Virus record (IMG/VR): IMGVR_UViG_3300034175_000127
Location: 1 to 58,695 of that record
From: a virus
Length of the DNA: 58,695 nucleotides
Direction: 5' to 3' (one strand)
Position numbers and translations under genes: made by a program. Shown here one piece after another: positions 25,477-33,559 of this stretch (positions within the stretch are counted from its first letter, which is position 1; each line of letters begins with the position of its first letter). The notes beneath the pieces are model-generated. The model was given only the letters and a program-made list of their open reading frames with translations, made no database searches and was not told the DNA's origin.

Positions 25477-26789
25477 TCGGCCTCCTCGACTTCAGCGGCA
25501 GCGGTCGGGAGCGGCCCCCAGGAAAGAAGTTTGAAATTCACTTCGGTCATAACTTTGAACGCGAGCGCGGGCGTCAAATCGTTGAATGACTCGATACCAT
25601 CATGTCCATGCGCTTTGAGGAAGCGACTCACCACATCGATGCGTTCCGCGCGAAACTGGGCCGCCATGGAAAGTCCTTGCTGTTCACACGCAATAATCAG
25701 CTTTTGAACTGCACTTGAGATTCTGCGTTTGGGCGGCGTGGCCTCGCCTGCTGGCGCTGATTCGACTGGGGCCGGTTCGGAAGCGATTTCGGGTTCAAGG
25801 ACAACCTCTGCTTCAGGAATGGTCTCGGCATCGGTGGTCTCACCGTCAACCGGAGCGGTTTCGCTGACTTCACCCTCGGCCACATCGTCTTCTGTGGCTT
25901 CTTCCACGCCTTCATCCATCGCTTCGGCGTAGTCTTTTGTCCGCTCAGCTAAAACGCGTTCGACTTCGGCGCGCATTTCAGGCCGGACAGCTGCGCCACC
26001 ATCCCAACGCTTGATGCATCCTTCGAGAAACTCGGTAGGGCAATCAGCTGGAGTGCGACCTGCACATGCACCTTTTTTAAACGTCAGGGAATTTTCAGTA
26101 GATGCAGTGGCCGTAGATGGAGCTGGGGACGTTTTGGGAGTCGTCACTTTTTGGCGACCAGACGGTGGCTCAGGTGCCGAAGCGACAACAGCGTTACCAG
26201 CCACATCGGTTTCAGTTTCTAACTCGTCAGGTGTGTAATAAGTTTGGCTAAAGACATCTGGGGCAAATCGTCTCATGCCCCGTGAAATGACGCGAGCGAA
26301 GAGCATATCGCTAGGTGTCCGTTGCCAATTGGCTTTGGGTTTTCCATAACCGTTGCTGGTCAGGCCCGCTGCTGTTGCCTCTTCTATTGTCATTCCAAGT
26401 GTTCCGACGCTTTGACCTTCCTCGAAAAATTCAAGTTGGCAATCAAAGTCATTGGAAACAATGATTCTGAAGTCGTATTTCTTCGACTTTTTGATAGCAG
26501 CGGCCATGATGCCCGCGCCGATGGATGGTTTGCCTTCAATGACATGAATGCCTGTCATTGAGGCTATCGGACTTATGCCGATTTCTTGGCCGAAAAGCAC
26601 TTTGACGATAGCCTGTGATTCACTTTTTGCGTCTGAAAAATAGCCACTTTTGGCCAAATGAGAGGCTAAAGTAATAATGTCCAAGCCGGGATACAGCGGT
26701 TGTATAGAAGGCTGGCCTAACTGTGGCATGACGAGCATATCGCCAGCGGATACACGGGCCAATTGTTGATTCTGGCTCATATTATTCAA
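25473..26789 (-). CDS. RecT-like single-strand annealing protein
   Basis: 438 residues. Residues 30-200 show the RecT-type pattern: SESQAIVKVLFGQEIGISPI, HVIEGKPSIGAGIMAAAIKK, CQLEFFEEGQSVGT, then SDMLFARVISRGMRRFAPDVF and YTPDELE. The middle is a Thr/Ser- and Glu-rich linker with no clear domain. The C-terminal 80 residues are helical and unassigned. RecT proteins anneal complementary single strands next to a 5'-3' exonuclease. The preceding gene encodes such a nuclease candidate and overlaps it by eight bases. The start is either of two ATGs three codons apart. Confidence 0.72.
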   Translation of the reverse strand: MNNMSQNQQLARVSAGDMLVMPQLGQPSIQPLYPGLDIITLASHLAKSGYFSDAKSESQAIVKVLFGQEIGISPIASMTGIHVIEGKPSIGAGIMAAAIKKSKKYDFRIIVSNDFDCQLEFFEEGQSVGTLGMTIEEATAAGLTSNGYGKPKANWQRTPSDMLFARVISRGMRRFAPDVFSQTYYTPDELETETDVAGNAVVASAPEPPSGRQKVTTPKTSPAPSTATASTENSLTFKKGACAGRTPADCPTEFLEGCIKRWDGGAAVRPEMRAEVERVLAERTKDYAEAMDEGVEEATEDDVAEGEVSETAPVDGETTDAETIPEAEVVLEPEIASEPAPVESAPAGEATPPKRRISSAVQKLIIACEQQGLSMAAQFRAERIDVVSRFLKAHGHDGIESFNDLTPALAFKVMTEVNFKLLSWGPLPTAAAEVEEAE

Positions 26790-27945
26790 GTTCCTCCAGG
26801 GGTTTTACGAGAGCGAGGCTTTGCGATACGGATAAGGTGACTGCGCCGACTGCACGCAAATCTTCCATCATCGCATTGGCGGCAGCGGTTTTTTCGCCTC
26901 TTGGCGCCGCACTTTTCACTGTTTCGAGCAACCTCGTTTTGTTGATGTCGCACACGGCAAACATCTGATCTTCTGAAAGTTGGGTCTGCATTACCTTTGC
27001 GGATTCTGGTGTAAGCGCAATGGTTTCGCGGTTCATCGGGCGCAGGTCGAGCACTTTGCCTGTGTCAGTGAGAATTGGGCCGCCACCAAAAACGAATTGC
27101 TTTATGGCCATCTTCACATCTTCCACGCGTTTGCCCAGTGCTTGGGCTACGAAATACAATTCGGCAGCATTGTCGGGCGTGATTTCAAACGATTCACCGC
27201 TTTCCTTTGCCATGACAAATAGGCCAGCCTGATTGTGAAGTTGGGGGCACCTCGAAACGGGACAGTAGTGACACTGCTCGCCAATGCGTAGTACACCTCT
27301 GAGCGCTTCACTTCCGGCGATCACCAAGGTTTCTTGCCAAGCCTGAAGCTGGTCGAGTGTGAATGTCTCGCTGTCTATAACTCCTTCGCGAAGCCAAAGT
27401 ATGGAAACAATCACTCGGTCTATCGCGGCTTCTGAGGTAGAAGCAAAACGTTCATACGCCAACATCGCGTAGGTTTTAAGCTGTGCGCCGTAGTCGCCTT
27501 CACGCCAGCCTGATTTCCAGTCGCCAACGCGGATCGAGCCATCGCCCGGCAGCGATATTATGTCCGCGTGCCCCGTGATTTCTAGGTCGATTGCTGTGCC
27601 GTCGCCGACAGGAACATCTAAAACGGTGCAAAGTTCGACTTCCGCCTCAGGTTCTGGAAAAAATTGTTGGCATTTCTGCCAGAGGTTCGATGCTGCCCAG
27701 CTGAGCTTGATTAGTTCGGTCTTATCAACATCGTGAGCAGCGGCCACGACATCCACACTGGCGGGCATCCCGTATATTATGCGCTCGCAGCAATCGTGAA
27801 CTGCGGTTCCCAAACGGGCTGGGGCGGACGTGGATTCAAAGGTGGGAAGCATCATTGAACCCGGACATTTGGTGACACGCGGCGTTGAACTGGCACGCAA
27901 TGTCAGGTGCGGTGGTGAAAAAATTTGGTGTGGTTGGAGCGGCAT
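26782..27945 (-). CDS. RecB/Cas4-like PD-(D/E)XK exonuclease with predicted Fe-S cluster
   Basis: 387 residues. CPGS (C27) and GTAVH (H50) are followed by GHADII (D128), GDWKSG (D142, K144) and QLKTYA (Q155, Y159), the full RecB-type nuclease set. Three cysteines in QCHYCPVSRC (C225, C228, C233) together with C27 match the four-cysteine Fe-S cluster of AddB/Cas4-type nucleases (DUF2800-like). It pairs with the RecT-like gene immediately downstream, forming a recombination module comparable in role to lambda Exo and Beta. Confidence 0.85.
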   Translation of the reverse strand: MPLQPHQIFSPPHLTLRASSTPRVTKCPGSMMLPTFESTSAPARLGTAVHDCCERIIYGMPASVDVVAAAHDVDKTELIKLSWAASNLWQKCQQFFPEPEAEVELCTVLDVPVGDGTAIDLEITGHADIISLPGDGSIRVGDWKSGWREGDYGAQLKTYAMLAYERFASTSEAAIDRVIVSILWLREGVIDSETFTLDQLQAWQETLVIAGSEALRGVLRIGEQCHYCPVSRCPQLHNQAGLFVMAKESGESFEITPDNAAELYFVAQALGKRVEDVKMAIKQFVFGGGPILTDTGKVLDLRPMNRETIALTPESAKVMQTQLSEDQMFAVCDINKTRLLETVKSAAPRGEKTAAANAMMEDLRAVGAVTLSVSQSLALVKPLEELE

Positions 27946-27951
27946 AAGTCC

Positions 27952-28353
27952 TCAGTTTTTTGACAAAACTACTTTGTCTAGAGGGCTTTTTGGCACCTGG
28001 TTGTAATACCGTTGGTGCAGTCTGGTTAGTTCGTTTTGGACAATGGAAAGCTGATTCTGAGCTTCAATGCGAAGGGTGTCAGCTTGCACAATTCCGGTTG
28101 CTAATTGGTGATTCAATCCGAGAAGTTCATTAGTTGATTTGTTGGCTTCCGCAATGCAGCGGTCTTTATCTTTCAATTCCGCCTTTTGCTTACGAATGTC
28201 GGCACACAAGTCCGTGATTTTCTCGGTCAATCTATCGTTGTCTTCGCACTTGTCGAGGATGATTTCTTCCTGCTGATGCACTTTGCAAAGCAGGTAATAC
28301 GCCATACAGCCAAGTGCGGACGCTATTATGAGGGTGAGGATCTGATAGATCAT
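27952..28353 (-). CDS. Membrane-anchored coiled-coil protein
   Basis: 133 residues from the ATG at 28353; an upstream TTG lacks a ribosome site. An N-terminal transmembrane helix (about residues 3-22, ILTLIIASALGCMAYYLL) is followed by a long coiled coil (residues 28-115). The topology resembles spanin-type or Rz-like proteins, but it lies far from the lysis genes. Function unknown. Confidence 0.6.
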   Translation of the reverse strand: MIYQILTLIIASALGCMAYYLLCKVHQQEEIILDKCEDNDRLTEKITDLCADIRKQKAELKDKDRCIAEANKSTNELLGLNHQLATGIVQADTLRIEAQNQLSIVQNELTRLHQRYYNQVPKSPLDKVVLSKN

Positions 28354-28398
28354 CTTGTCAAAACTCTCCTTGGCAGCCAAGGCCGCCGGTTGTTGTGG

Positions 28399-28614
28399 TT
28401 ATTGACGCGGAATCATTCTGATTTGCAGGTCGCAGGCTGGTAAATTGCCGCCGTGCTCTGCTTTGAGCAGCTTGATTTGGCTTTCTAAGTCGCGTCCGAT
28501 GCGTTCCAGCAAAGCCGTGGTTGCGAGTCGTTTGCCCTCTATGCTCTGGGCTGCGTCGACTATCGCGGTTTTTAGGCTTTCGTCGATGTTTGCTGCCACA
28601 ATTTCTCTTCCCAT
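28399..28614 (-). CDS. Hypothetical small protein, first gene of the long minus-strand operon
   Basis: 71 residues, with a strong GGGAGG site before the ATG at 28614. Sequence MGREIVAANIDESLKTAIVD, helical. It is the first gene after the divergent control region and is probably made early; it could be a regulator of the Cro type by position, but no DNA-binding motif is clear. Confidence 0.6.
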   Translation of the reverse strand: MGREIVAANIDESLKTAIVDAAQSIEGKRLATTALLERIGRDLESQIKLLKAEHGGNLPACDLQIRMIPRQ

Positions 28615-28829
28615 TTTCCCTCCCGTGTAGGTTTATAATCAGTCAAGAAAAATAATTGATTGATTAATTGTGTCAAATCATACGCCCGTAATTGATTATC
28701 GTCAAGTGCTTCTTGACTGATTTTCGACTTTTTTTTCTTAATTGATTATGCTTTGTGGAAATCAATTGAATAATTGATTGATTCTCACAGGGAAAAACGC
28801 GATGAATTATGAAAAAGGGGGAAAAACTG
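28615..28829. promoter_or_regulatory. Divergent control region of the repressor and the minus-strand operon
   Basis: AT-rich stretch without a gene. It holds a full copy of TTATAATCAGTCAAG at 28633-28647, a GTCAAG/CTTGAC inverted pair at 28701-28717, and at least five AATTGAT or ATCAATT words, including an inverted pair at about 28761-28778. A TATAAA on the - strand (28632-28637) could be a -10 for the leftward operon, but its -35 is weak. Expected to be the immunity switch of the element. The rightward gene has AAGGGGG eight bases before its ATG. Confidence 0.7.
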
Positions 28830-29561
28830 ATGGCCAGAGTCACATACACCTGCAAAGTCTGCGGCCATCAGTGGCACCCGCGTAAAGCGGCATTGCCAGA
28901 GGTTTGCCCAAACCGCAAATGCCACTCGGCCTATTGGCAAGAAGGGCCACAACGCGCCTCGCGCGCTGAATCGCTCGCCAAAGCGAAGGCTAAACGTGAA
29001 TTGGAGCAAAGCGTTCTGGCAAAACGAGTCCCTGTCTCGCAGAAAGTGCGCGAAGCGACCTACTACAAATTAGGTCTTATGCACCCCAAAGATGACGGTT
29101 TAATCACCATTGGCAAGACCAACGCGAACGAGTGGTATGACGCAGGCACCGAGCCGGAAGAGGAATATCCGAAAGCGGGAATGCTCGACTTGCTCTCGTT
29201 CAATAAAGAAACCGACGTCATGTTCGTGGTCAACGAACAGGAGAATTCGGGCATCTGTTTGACCGGAGATGGTATTTACCCCGGCGACATTATCCATTTC
29301 CGGAAGGGCATCCAACCCAATAACGGTGACATCGTGCTGGCAGAAGGCTTCGATATCGAGGGGCACTGGTTTGTTACTGCCAAGCACTATCATGTGCGTG
29401 GTCTGCGCTGGAACGGCCTTCCGATCGTGGAGCTCCGGCCCTCAAACCCACGGTGCAAAGTCATCCGCGTTTTTCCACAAAACATTCTGGAAATTAGCGT
29501 CGAAATCTCTCGGACACACCGCAATATCCACAAGCGCAACAGCAGAGGACGGAATAAATGA
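28830..29561 (+). CDS. Zinc-ribbon/LexA-like repressor (S24 peptidase fold)
   Basis: 243 residues from the ATG at 28830, chosen because AGGGGG lies eight bases upstream; an ATG at 28809 would add seven residues. Numbering from 28809: Cys15, Cys18, Cys33 and Cys38 form an N-terminal zinc ribbon instead of the usual helix-turn-helix. A predicted linker follows. The C-terminal half is S24-like: a candidate Ala112-Gly113 cleavage site (DAGTEPEEE), Ser147, exactly 34 residues after Gly113 as in LexA, a GIYPGDIIHF strand, and Lys192 in FVTAKHY as candidate general base. The usual GDSM motif is not intact (ENSG). It heads an operon with parAB. Likely represses its own region and late genes. Confidence 0.72.
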   Translation: MARVTYTCKVCGHQWHPRKAALPEVCPNRKCHSAYWQEGPQRASRAESLAKAKAKRELEQSVLAKRVPVSQKVREATYYKLGLMHPKDDGLITIGKTNANEWYDAGTEPEEEYPKAGMLDLLSFNKETDVMFVVNEQENSGICLTGDGIYPGDIIHFRKGIQPNNGDIVLAEGFDIEGHWFVTAKHYHVRGLRWNGLPIVELRPSNPRCKVIRVFPQNILEISVEISRTHRNIHKRNSRGRNK

Positions 29562-29890
29562 ACAACAAGTTAAAGATTTTCTTGGTCGGCTCACTGATTT
29601 TTGCAAGCGGTTTTGCTGTGGCTCAAACACCAGCCGCGCGCAGTTGGGCAACCACGGTCGCAACGGCGGCCTTTAGTGGCGAAAAGGGCGATGACGAAAA
29701 GTTAGCCAGGGCGTATCAAAGCGCTGCTGGCAATGCGGACCTCACAAAGATGGCGGCGCAACTCGCCTTTAGTTGGGAAGAAAACGCGAAGCCAACTGAA
29801 ACCAGTCTGGCTGTCTTGCAGGTCATGCAAAACCAAAAAATCATTGAGCAAAACGCTCAAATTATCAAGTTGCTTTCCCGCAAGAAATAA
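29558..29890 (+). CDS. Small exported protein
   Basis: 110 residues. The N-terminus is a clear signal peptide (positive NNKLK, hydrophobic core IFLVGSLIFASGFAV, cleavage after AVA or AVAQ). The mature part is helical, with no cysteines. Its ATG overlaps the repressor stop (ATGA). It is unusual to find an exported protein between a repressor and ParA; possible roles include a lysogenic conversion or exclusion factor, but nothing in the sequence proves this. Confidence 0.7.
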   Translation: MNNKLKIFLVGSLIFASGFAVAQTPAARSWATTVATAAFSGEKGDDEKLARAYQSAAGNADLTKMAAQLAFSWEENAKPTETSLAVLQVMQNQKIIEQNAQIIKLLSRKK

Positions 29891-29891
29891 G

Positions 29892-30482
29892 ATGATCATC
29901 ACCATTTACTCAGGCAAAGGCGGCGTCGGCAAATCAACGACAACAGCCACACTCGCCCACATCTGGCGCGCGAAAAATCCGATTGTTATCGACATGGACG
30001 AACAAAAAGCAACTGCCGTGTTTGCGGAGTCGCTTGCAGGTATCAGTCGCCACGATGTCGAATCATCAGACTTTTCGCAATTCGTAGCGATCCTTGACCC
30101 GCGCCAACTCGTAATCATCGACTCGCCGCCATTGTGGTCCTTTGCCAGCGAAGCCATTCGCATAGCTGACCTCGTTGTTATCCCTTGCGTCACCGAGCTT
30201 TTACCCTTTCGCGCTACGCTTGCGACTCGCACGAACGTAGGAGGAAAAGGGCGCATTTTGCTCACTCGCTACAACTCATTCGACGCTGAAGCGAACGAAG
30301 TCCGCGCGGAGGTTAATTCGGAGCTCATGGGGAGCGTTTTTAAGAGCGTCATACCAGGCAGCCGCGCCGTGCGCGCCGCAACATTGTTGGGCCAGTGCGT
30401 CACCGAATTTGAGCCAGAAAGTAAAGCGGCAATCGCTTACTTTTCATTGGCCGAAGAAATTGAAGATTATTTGAAGTTTTAA
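29892..30482 (+). CDS. parA: ParA-type partition ATPase
   Basis: 196 residues from the ATG at 29892. The Walker A motif is SGKGGVGKSTT (deviant type, K9 and K14), followed by VIDMDEQ (Walker A') and IIDSPP (Walker B). The short length, with no N-terminal DNA-binding domain, is typical of type Ib ParA. Together with ParB downstream (12-base gap, AGAGGAG ribosome site) it should segregate the plasmid prophage. The operon starts at the repressor gene, so partition may be co-regulated with immunity. Confidence 0.92.
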   Translation: MIITIYSGKGGVGKSTTTATLAHIWRAKNPIVIDMDEQKATAVFAESLAGISRHDVESSDFSQFVAILDPRQLVIIDSPPLWSFASEAIRIADLVVIPCVTELLPFRATLATRTNVGGKGRILLTRYNSFDAEANEVRAEVNSELMGSVFKSVIPGSRAVRAATLLGQCVTEFEPESKAAIAYFSLAEEIEDYLKF

Positions 30483-30494
30483 GAGGAGCATCCA

Positions 30495-31583
30495 ATGGCT
30501 GGAGTTTTAGACCGAGCAAAAAACTCGCTCGAAGGCGTGAAAATCGCGCCCAAATCGGGCGAGATTATCTACGATAACAACGTGGGAAAAGTCAGCATCG
30601 ACGCTGTTTTTCCGATGGGGCAAGACAAATGGGGCACGATGGACACGGTTTCGCGTTCACAGCCTCGCCAGAATTTCAATGAGAAAGAAATGGCGAGTCT
30701 GGCCGAGAGTCTTAGAGAACATGGCCAGCAACAGCCTATCGTGGTGCGAAGAGCGCCCCACGTTCGCGGCGCAGATCGAGTCGCCGAATATGGCATTATC
30801 AACGGCGAGCGCCGTTGGCGGGCACTCAAAAGAATCGGCGCTACGGAAATTCTTGTGCGTGTCGTGAAAGCGGACACCCGTAGCGCTTATCGTCTGGCTG
30901 TTATCAACGATATCCACAATGTCAGCCACAACTCGCTGGAGCGAGGGCAATCGCTGATTGAATGCGAAGAGGATATGCGCGAGGAATTAACAGAGTTTTT
31001 GGCCAAGCATCTGCCGCTGGCTCTGGAACAGCCACTTTCGCAGGCTGGATATGAACGGCTGCAAAAAGTCGAGCACCTCACGCCGTTGTGGATGCGAAAG
31101 GTGTTTGAGCGTGCACTTAAAACGAAACGGCAGCCAAAGGTTATTGATGAAGATGTTGCAGCGACCGTGGGTATCACCACGAAGCGCATGCAGGATCTAA
31201 CGAAACTCACAACGCTCGAGACAGAATTCAAAACCGCACTGGAAGAAGATCAAATCAACACGCGCCACGCAGGCGCACTTTTGCGGTTACCAGACAAGAA
31301 AGCTCGCAAGAAGCTCTATAAAATGATTTTGGATGATGGCTTATCAGGTGTCGATGCCGAGCAACGCGCCAAGGATATGCTTGAGCCGATTCAGAAAATC
31401 GGCGGGACTTGGAAAATCAAAGCCGCTGATCCGATGGTTCCGATGCGCGCTGCACTTTCCAGTGTGGAAGAGGCGGCCAAGGTTCTGCGCGAAACGGATG
31501 CACCAGAAAACCGCGATGAGCTGCGGCAAATGAGCGCGCAAATGCTCGAACTTCTGGCCGAAATCGAAAGCCGTTTAGCCTGA
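30495..31583 (+). CDS. parB: ParB-type partition protein
   Basis: 362 residues. The N-terminal ParB domain shows SRSQPRQNFNEKEMASLAES, QQQPIVVRR and GIINGERRWRALKRIGA, followed by a helical region (residues 150-300). The C-terminus is helical and probably dimerises. It is transcribed with ParA and converges on rep, overlapping its stop. The cognate parS site was not identified. This is the second ParB-family protein in the window; the other is at 23569-25476. Confidence 0.9.
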   Translation: MAGVLDRAKNSLEGVKIAPKSGEIIYDNNVGKVSIDAVFPMGQDKWGTMDTVSRSQPRQNFNEKEMASLAESLREHGQQQPIVVRRAPHVRGADRVAEYGIINGERRWRALKRIGATEILVRVVKADTRSAYRLAVINDIHNVSHNSLERGQSLIECEEDMREELTEFLAKHLPLALEQPLSQAGYERLQKVEHLTPLWMRKVFERALKTKRQPKVIDEDVAATVGITTKRMQDLTKLTTLETEFKTALEEDQINTRHAGALLRLPDKKARKKLYKMILDDGLSGVDAEQRAKDMLEPIQKIGGTWKIKAADPMVPMRAALSSVEEAAKVLRETDAPENRDELRQMSAQMLELLAEIESRLA

Positions 31584-32765
31584 TTCCAACTGCTTTTGAT
31601 AGAGGTCAGCGTGTTGTTGAGCTACGATTTCCCACAACACAAGCGCCATTGGGGAGTCGGGGCGTTCTAACCTGTCCCAAAACACAGGTTCGACTTCGGC
31701 GCGCGCTAATTGGCGCAAACGCTCTTGTTCGGCCTCTGGCAGTGATTCCCAGACCGCAAAGGCTTCGCGAGGATAGATTGCGTCGTCAGGTTGCGAAGGC
31801 TTCAAAACAGGCGGTTTTGGCGCTTTAGCAACCTGTTTTGAAGTCGCGGGCGTGTCGGTAGGTGGAGCGTCAATGCGTAAGGCAACATCTCCAAACTTAA
31901 AAATCGCGATTTCACCGTCATTTCCCTTGCGGTAATCGACACTTGAGAGATAGCCACGCGAGATCAATTCTTCAATGCCAGAGACCAATTTCTCGCGGAT
32001 TTTGGACGGATAAGCGTAAGGTGCCATTCCCAGCCGGTCGCGTAGTTTCATCACACCGATTTCAAACTCACGGCGCGGTGGCTTGTGAGCATTACGCATC
32101 ATGTCCAGAAAACGAAACAGGCGGCGCGCGGTAGGAATATCCAGCGAGAGCATGAAATCCAAAGCAAGTGAGCGAACATTGCCCGCTAAAAACGACTCGT
32201 GCAGCGTTTCACTCCAACGAAACCACGAAAGGGGCAGTGTATTTTGGCCTTTGCGCCCAGGTGGCTCCGCAACAATACCAAAGGCTTCGAGCAAACCAAA
32301 TGAAACAGCTTCGTAAGTGGCTTTAGCTCGGGCGTTCCAAAATGAGTGGCGTGCACTTATTGTCACGCTGGCGAGTCGTTTAAAACAGTCTTCCAGCGTG
32401 CGATAGGTGCGCGCATCATGGCTCCAACCCATGCGTTTGAGCACATCGAAGCGCGAAAAAGGCACGAGACGCGGCCATTCACCATGGCGCGCGATTTCGC
32501 GTGTCAGCTGCAAAAGCACCAAATAAAGCAATTCTTCATTGGGCCCAGGCAAGCCTAATTCTGTGTGGCCATTGACTTCCCACGAGGCTTTCACGATTTT
32601 GCCGTTGGGGAGTTGGCGATCATATTCGTATTGAATCAGTGATTGCCCCGCTCGTGATGCCGCTTGCAAAAGCGCGAAGGGGTTTCCTGCGAGATTCATT
32701 TCATCGCGTCCCGAATGTTCTTCTCCGATTAAAACCAATGTGCTTTGCGACTTTGAGTGGAGCAT
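31575..32765 (-). CDS. RepA/RPA-type replication initiator
   Basis: 396 residues from the ATG at 32765; an ATG at 32699 is an alternative and neither has a strong ribosome site. The open frame extends upstream to 33134 but that part is only iteron DNA. The core has LLYLVLLQLTREIARHGEWP, RFDVLKRMGWSHDARTYRTL, EDCFKRLASVTI and RKGQNTLPLSWFRWSETL, followed by LEAFGI upstream and a winged-helix-like C-terminal half (SKIREKLVSGIEELISRGYL). This matches plasmid initiators of the replication protein A class. It lies next to iterons to which it probably binds. Its stop overlaps that of parB. Confidence 0.8.
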   Translation of the reverse strand: MLHSKSQSTLVLIGEEHSGRDEMNLAGNPFALLQAASRAGQSLIQYEYDRQLPNGKIVKASWEVNGHTELGLPGPNEELLYLVLLQLTREIARHGEWPRLVPFSRFDVLKRMGWSHDARTYRTLEDCFKRLASVTISARHSFWNARAKATYEAVSFGLLEAFGIVAEPPGRKGQNTLPLSWFRWSETLHESFLAGNVRSLALDFMLSLDIPTARRLFRFLDMMRNAHKPPRREFEIGVMKLRDRLGMAPYAYPSKIREKLVSGIEELISRGYLSSVDYRKGNDGEIAIFKFGDVALRIDAPPTDTPATSKQVAKAPKPPVLKPSQPDDAIYPREAFAVWESLPEAEQERLRQLARAEVEPVFWDRLERPDSPMALVLWEIVAQQHADLYQKQLESG

Positions 32766-32866
32766 GATTTTGGATTTTAAATTTAAAAATGTCTCTTTTC
32801 TTTTTCTTTCTAAAGAATACATTCTTTCTAAGGCTTTCCCCTTGGCATTTTGAGCGTGCTTTCTTC

Positions 32867-33075
32867 CCCCAAATACCGCGTTTCCTTCCTCTACATACCG
32901 CGTTTTGGTGGCTTTTTTCTTCCCCCAGATACCGCGTTTCCTTCCCCTGCATACCGCTTTTCCCCAAAAAGACTTCCCCCAGATACCGCGTTTCCATGTT
33001 CTAAACGCGGTATCTGGGGGAAATCCACGCTCAAACAGACTCCCTCCTTTTAAAAGAAACGCGGTATCTGGGGGA
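32867..33075. repeat. Iteron array, probable replication origin
   Basis: Seven copies of an 18-base iteron (consensus CCCCCAGATACCGCGTTT). Five lie on the + strand at 32867-32884, 32889-32906, 32923-32940, 32945-32962 and 32977-32994. Two are inverted at 33004-33021 and 33058-33075. The copies at 32889 and 32945 are degenerate. Spacing includes two 22-base steps, two helical turns. An AT-rich stretch (32770-32830) lies toward rep. This is the layout of theta-replicating iteron plasmids. No DnaA box was recognised. Confidence 0.85.
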
Positions 33076-33087
33076 AGAAATAGCCTC

Positions 33088-33558
33088 TCAGGGTGTTTTT
33101 TCTTTGCGTGGTCGTCCCCGTCCCCTCTTTTCACCCTGTGGCTTGGTTAGGTCGGTGCCGGTTTTAATCCGCGGGTATTGTTTGCGAGGTGCTGGATCAA
33201 AGCGTCGGCCGCCATTGTGGACTTCTTCGAGTGCTTCACAATAATTCCGGATTGCTGCATCGAAAAATGAGGTTTGGTCGAGAAAAAGCGGCGACCCACT
33301 CAGCGCAGCAACACAATTATCAATGCGCTGTGCGTTGTCTATGCTGACGTAGATGTTCTTCTGGCCGAGCGTTTCAGGTGGCGCGCCCGCCTTGACGAGC
33401 GAGCCAATAGCCTGCGAAGTGACGGTGCGTGACCGCCTGGGACGCACTTGACCTAACTTTTTGCGCTCGCGATGACGCTCCAGCACATCTTTGTCGTATT
33501 GGCGACGCTGTTCAGGCGTCATATTTTTGAGTGGGATTGGAAGTCGTTTAATTGGCAT
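33088..33558 (-). CDS. AT-hook protein next to the origin
   Basis: 156 residues. The N-terminal half is basic (MPIKRLPIPLKNMTPEQRRQ). The middle KNIYVSIDNAQRIDNCVAAL, then DQTSFFDAAIRNYCEAL, resembles a ribbon-helix-helix or small helical DNA-binding unit. The C-terminus GRGRPRK is a canonical AT-hook. It is transcribed towards the iterons and ends 13 bases before the nearest one. By location it may control copy number or help origin opening; this is inference. Confidence 0.7.
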   Translation of the reverse strand: MPIKRLPIPLKNMTPEQRRQYDKDVLERHRERKKLGQVRPRRSRTVTSQAIGSLVKAGAPPETLGQKNIYVSIDNAQRIDNCVAALSGSPLFLDQTSFFDAAIRNYCEALEEVHNGGRRFDPAPRKQYPRIKTGTDLTKPQGEKRGRGRPRKEKTP

Positions 33559-33559
33559 T

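Noticed and set aside
32766-33134. N-terminal extension of Rep in the iteron region
   Set aside because: The reading frame is only the translation of repeats with a Gly/Lys-rich, protein-unlike product; the start is placed after the iterons.
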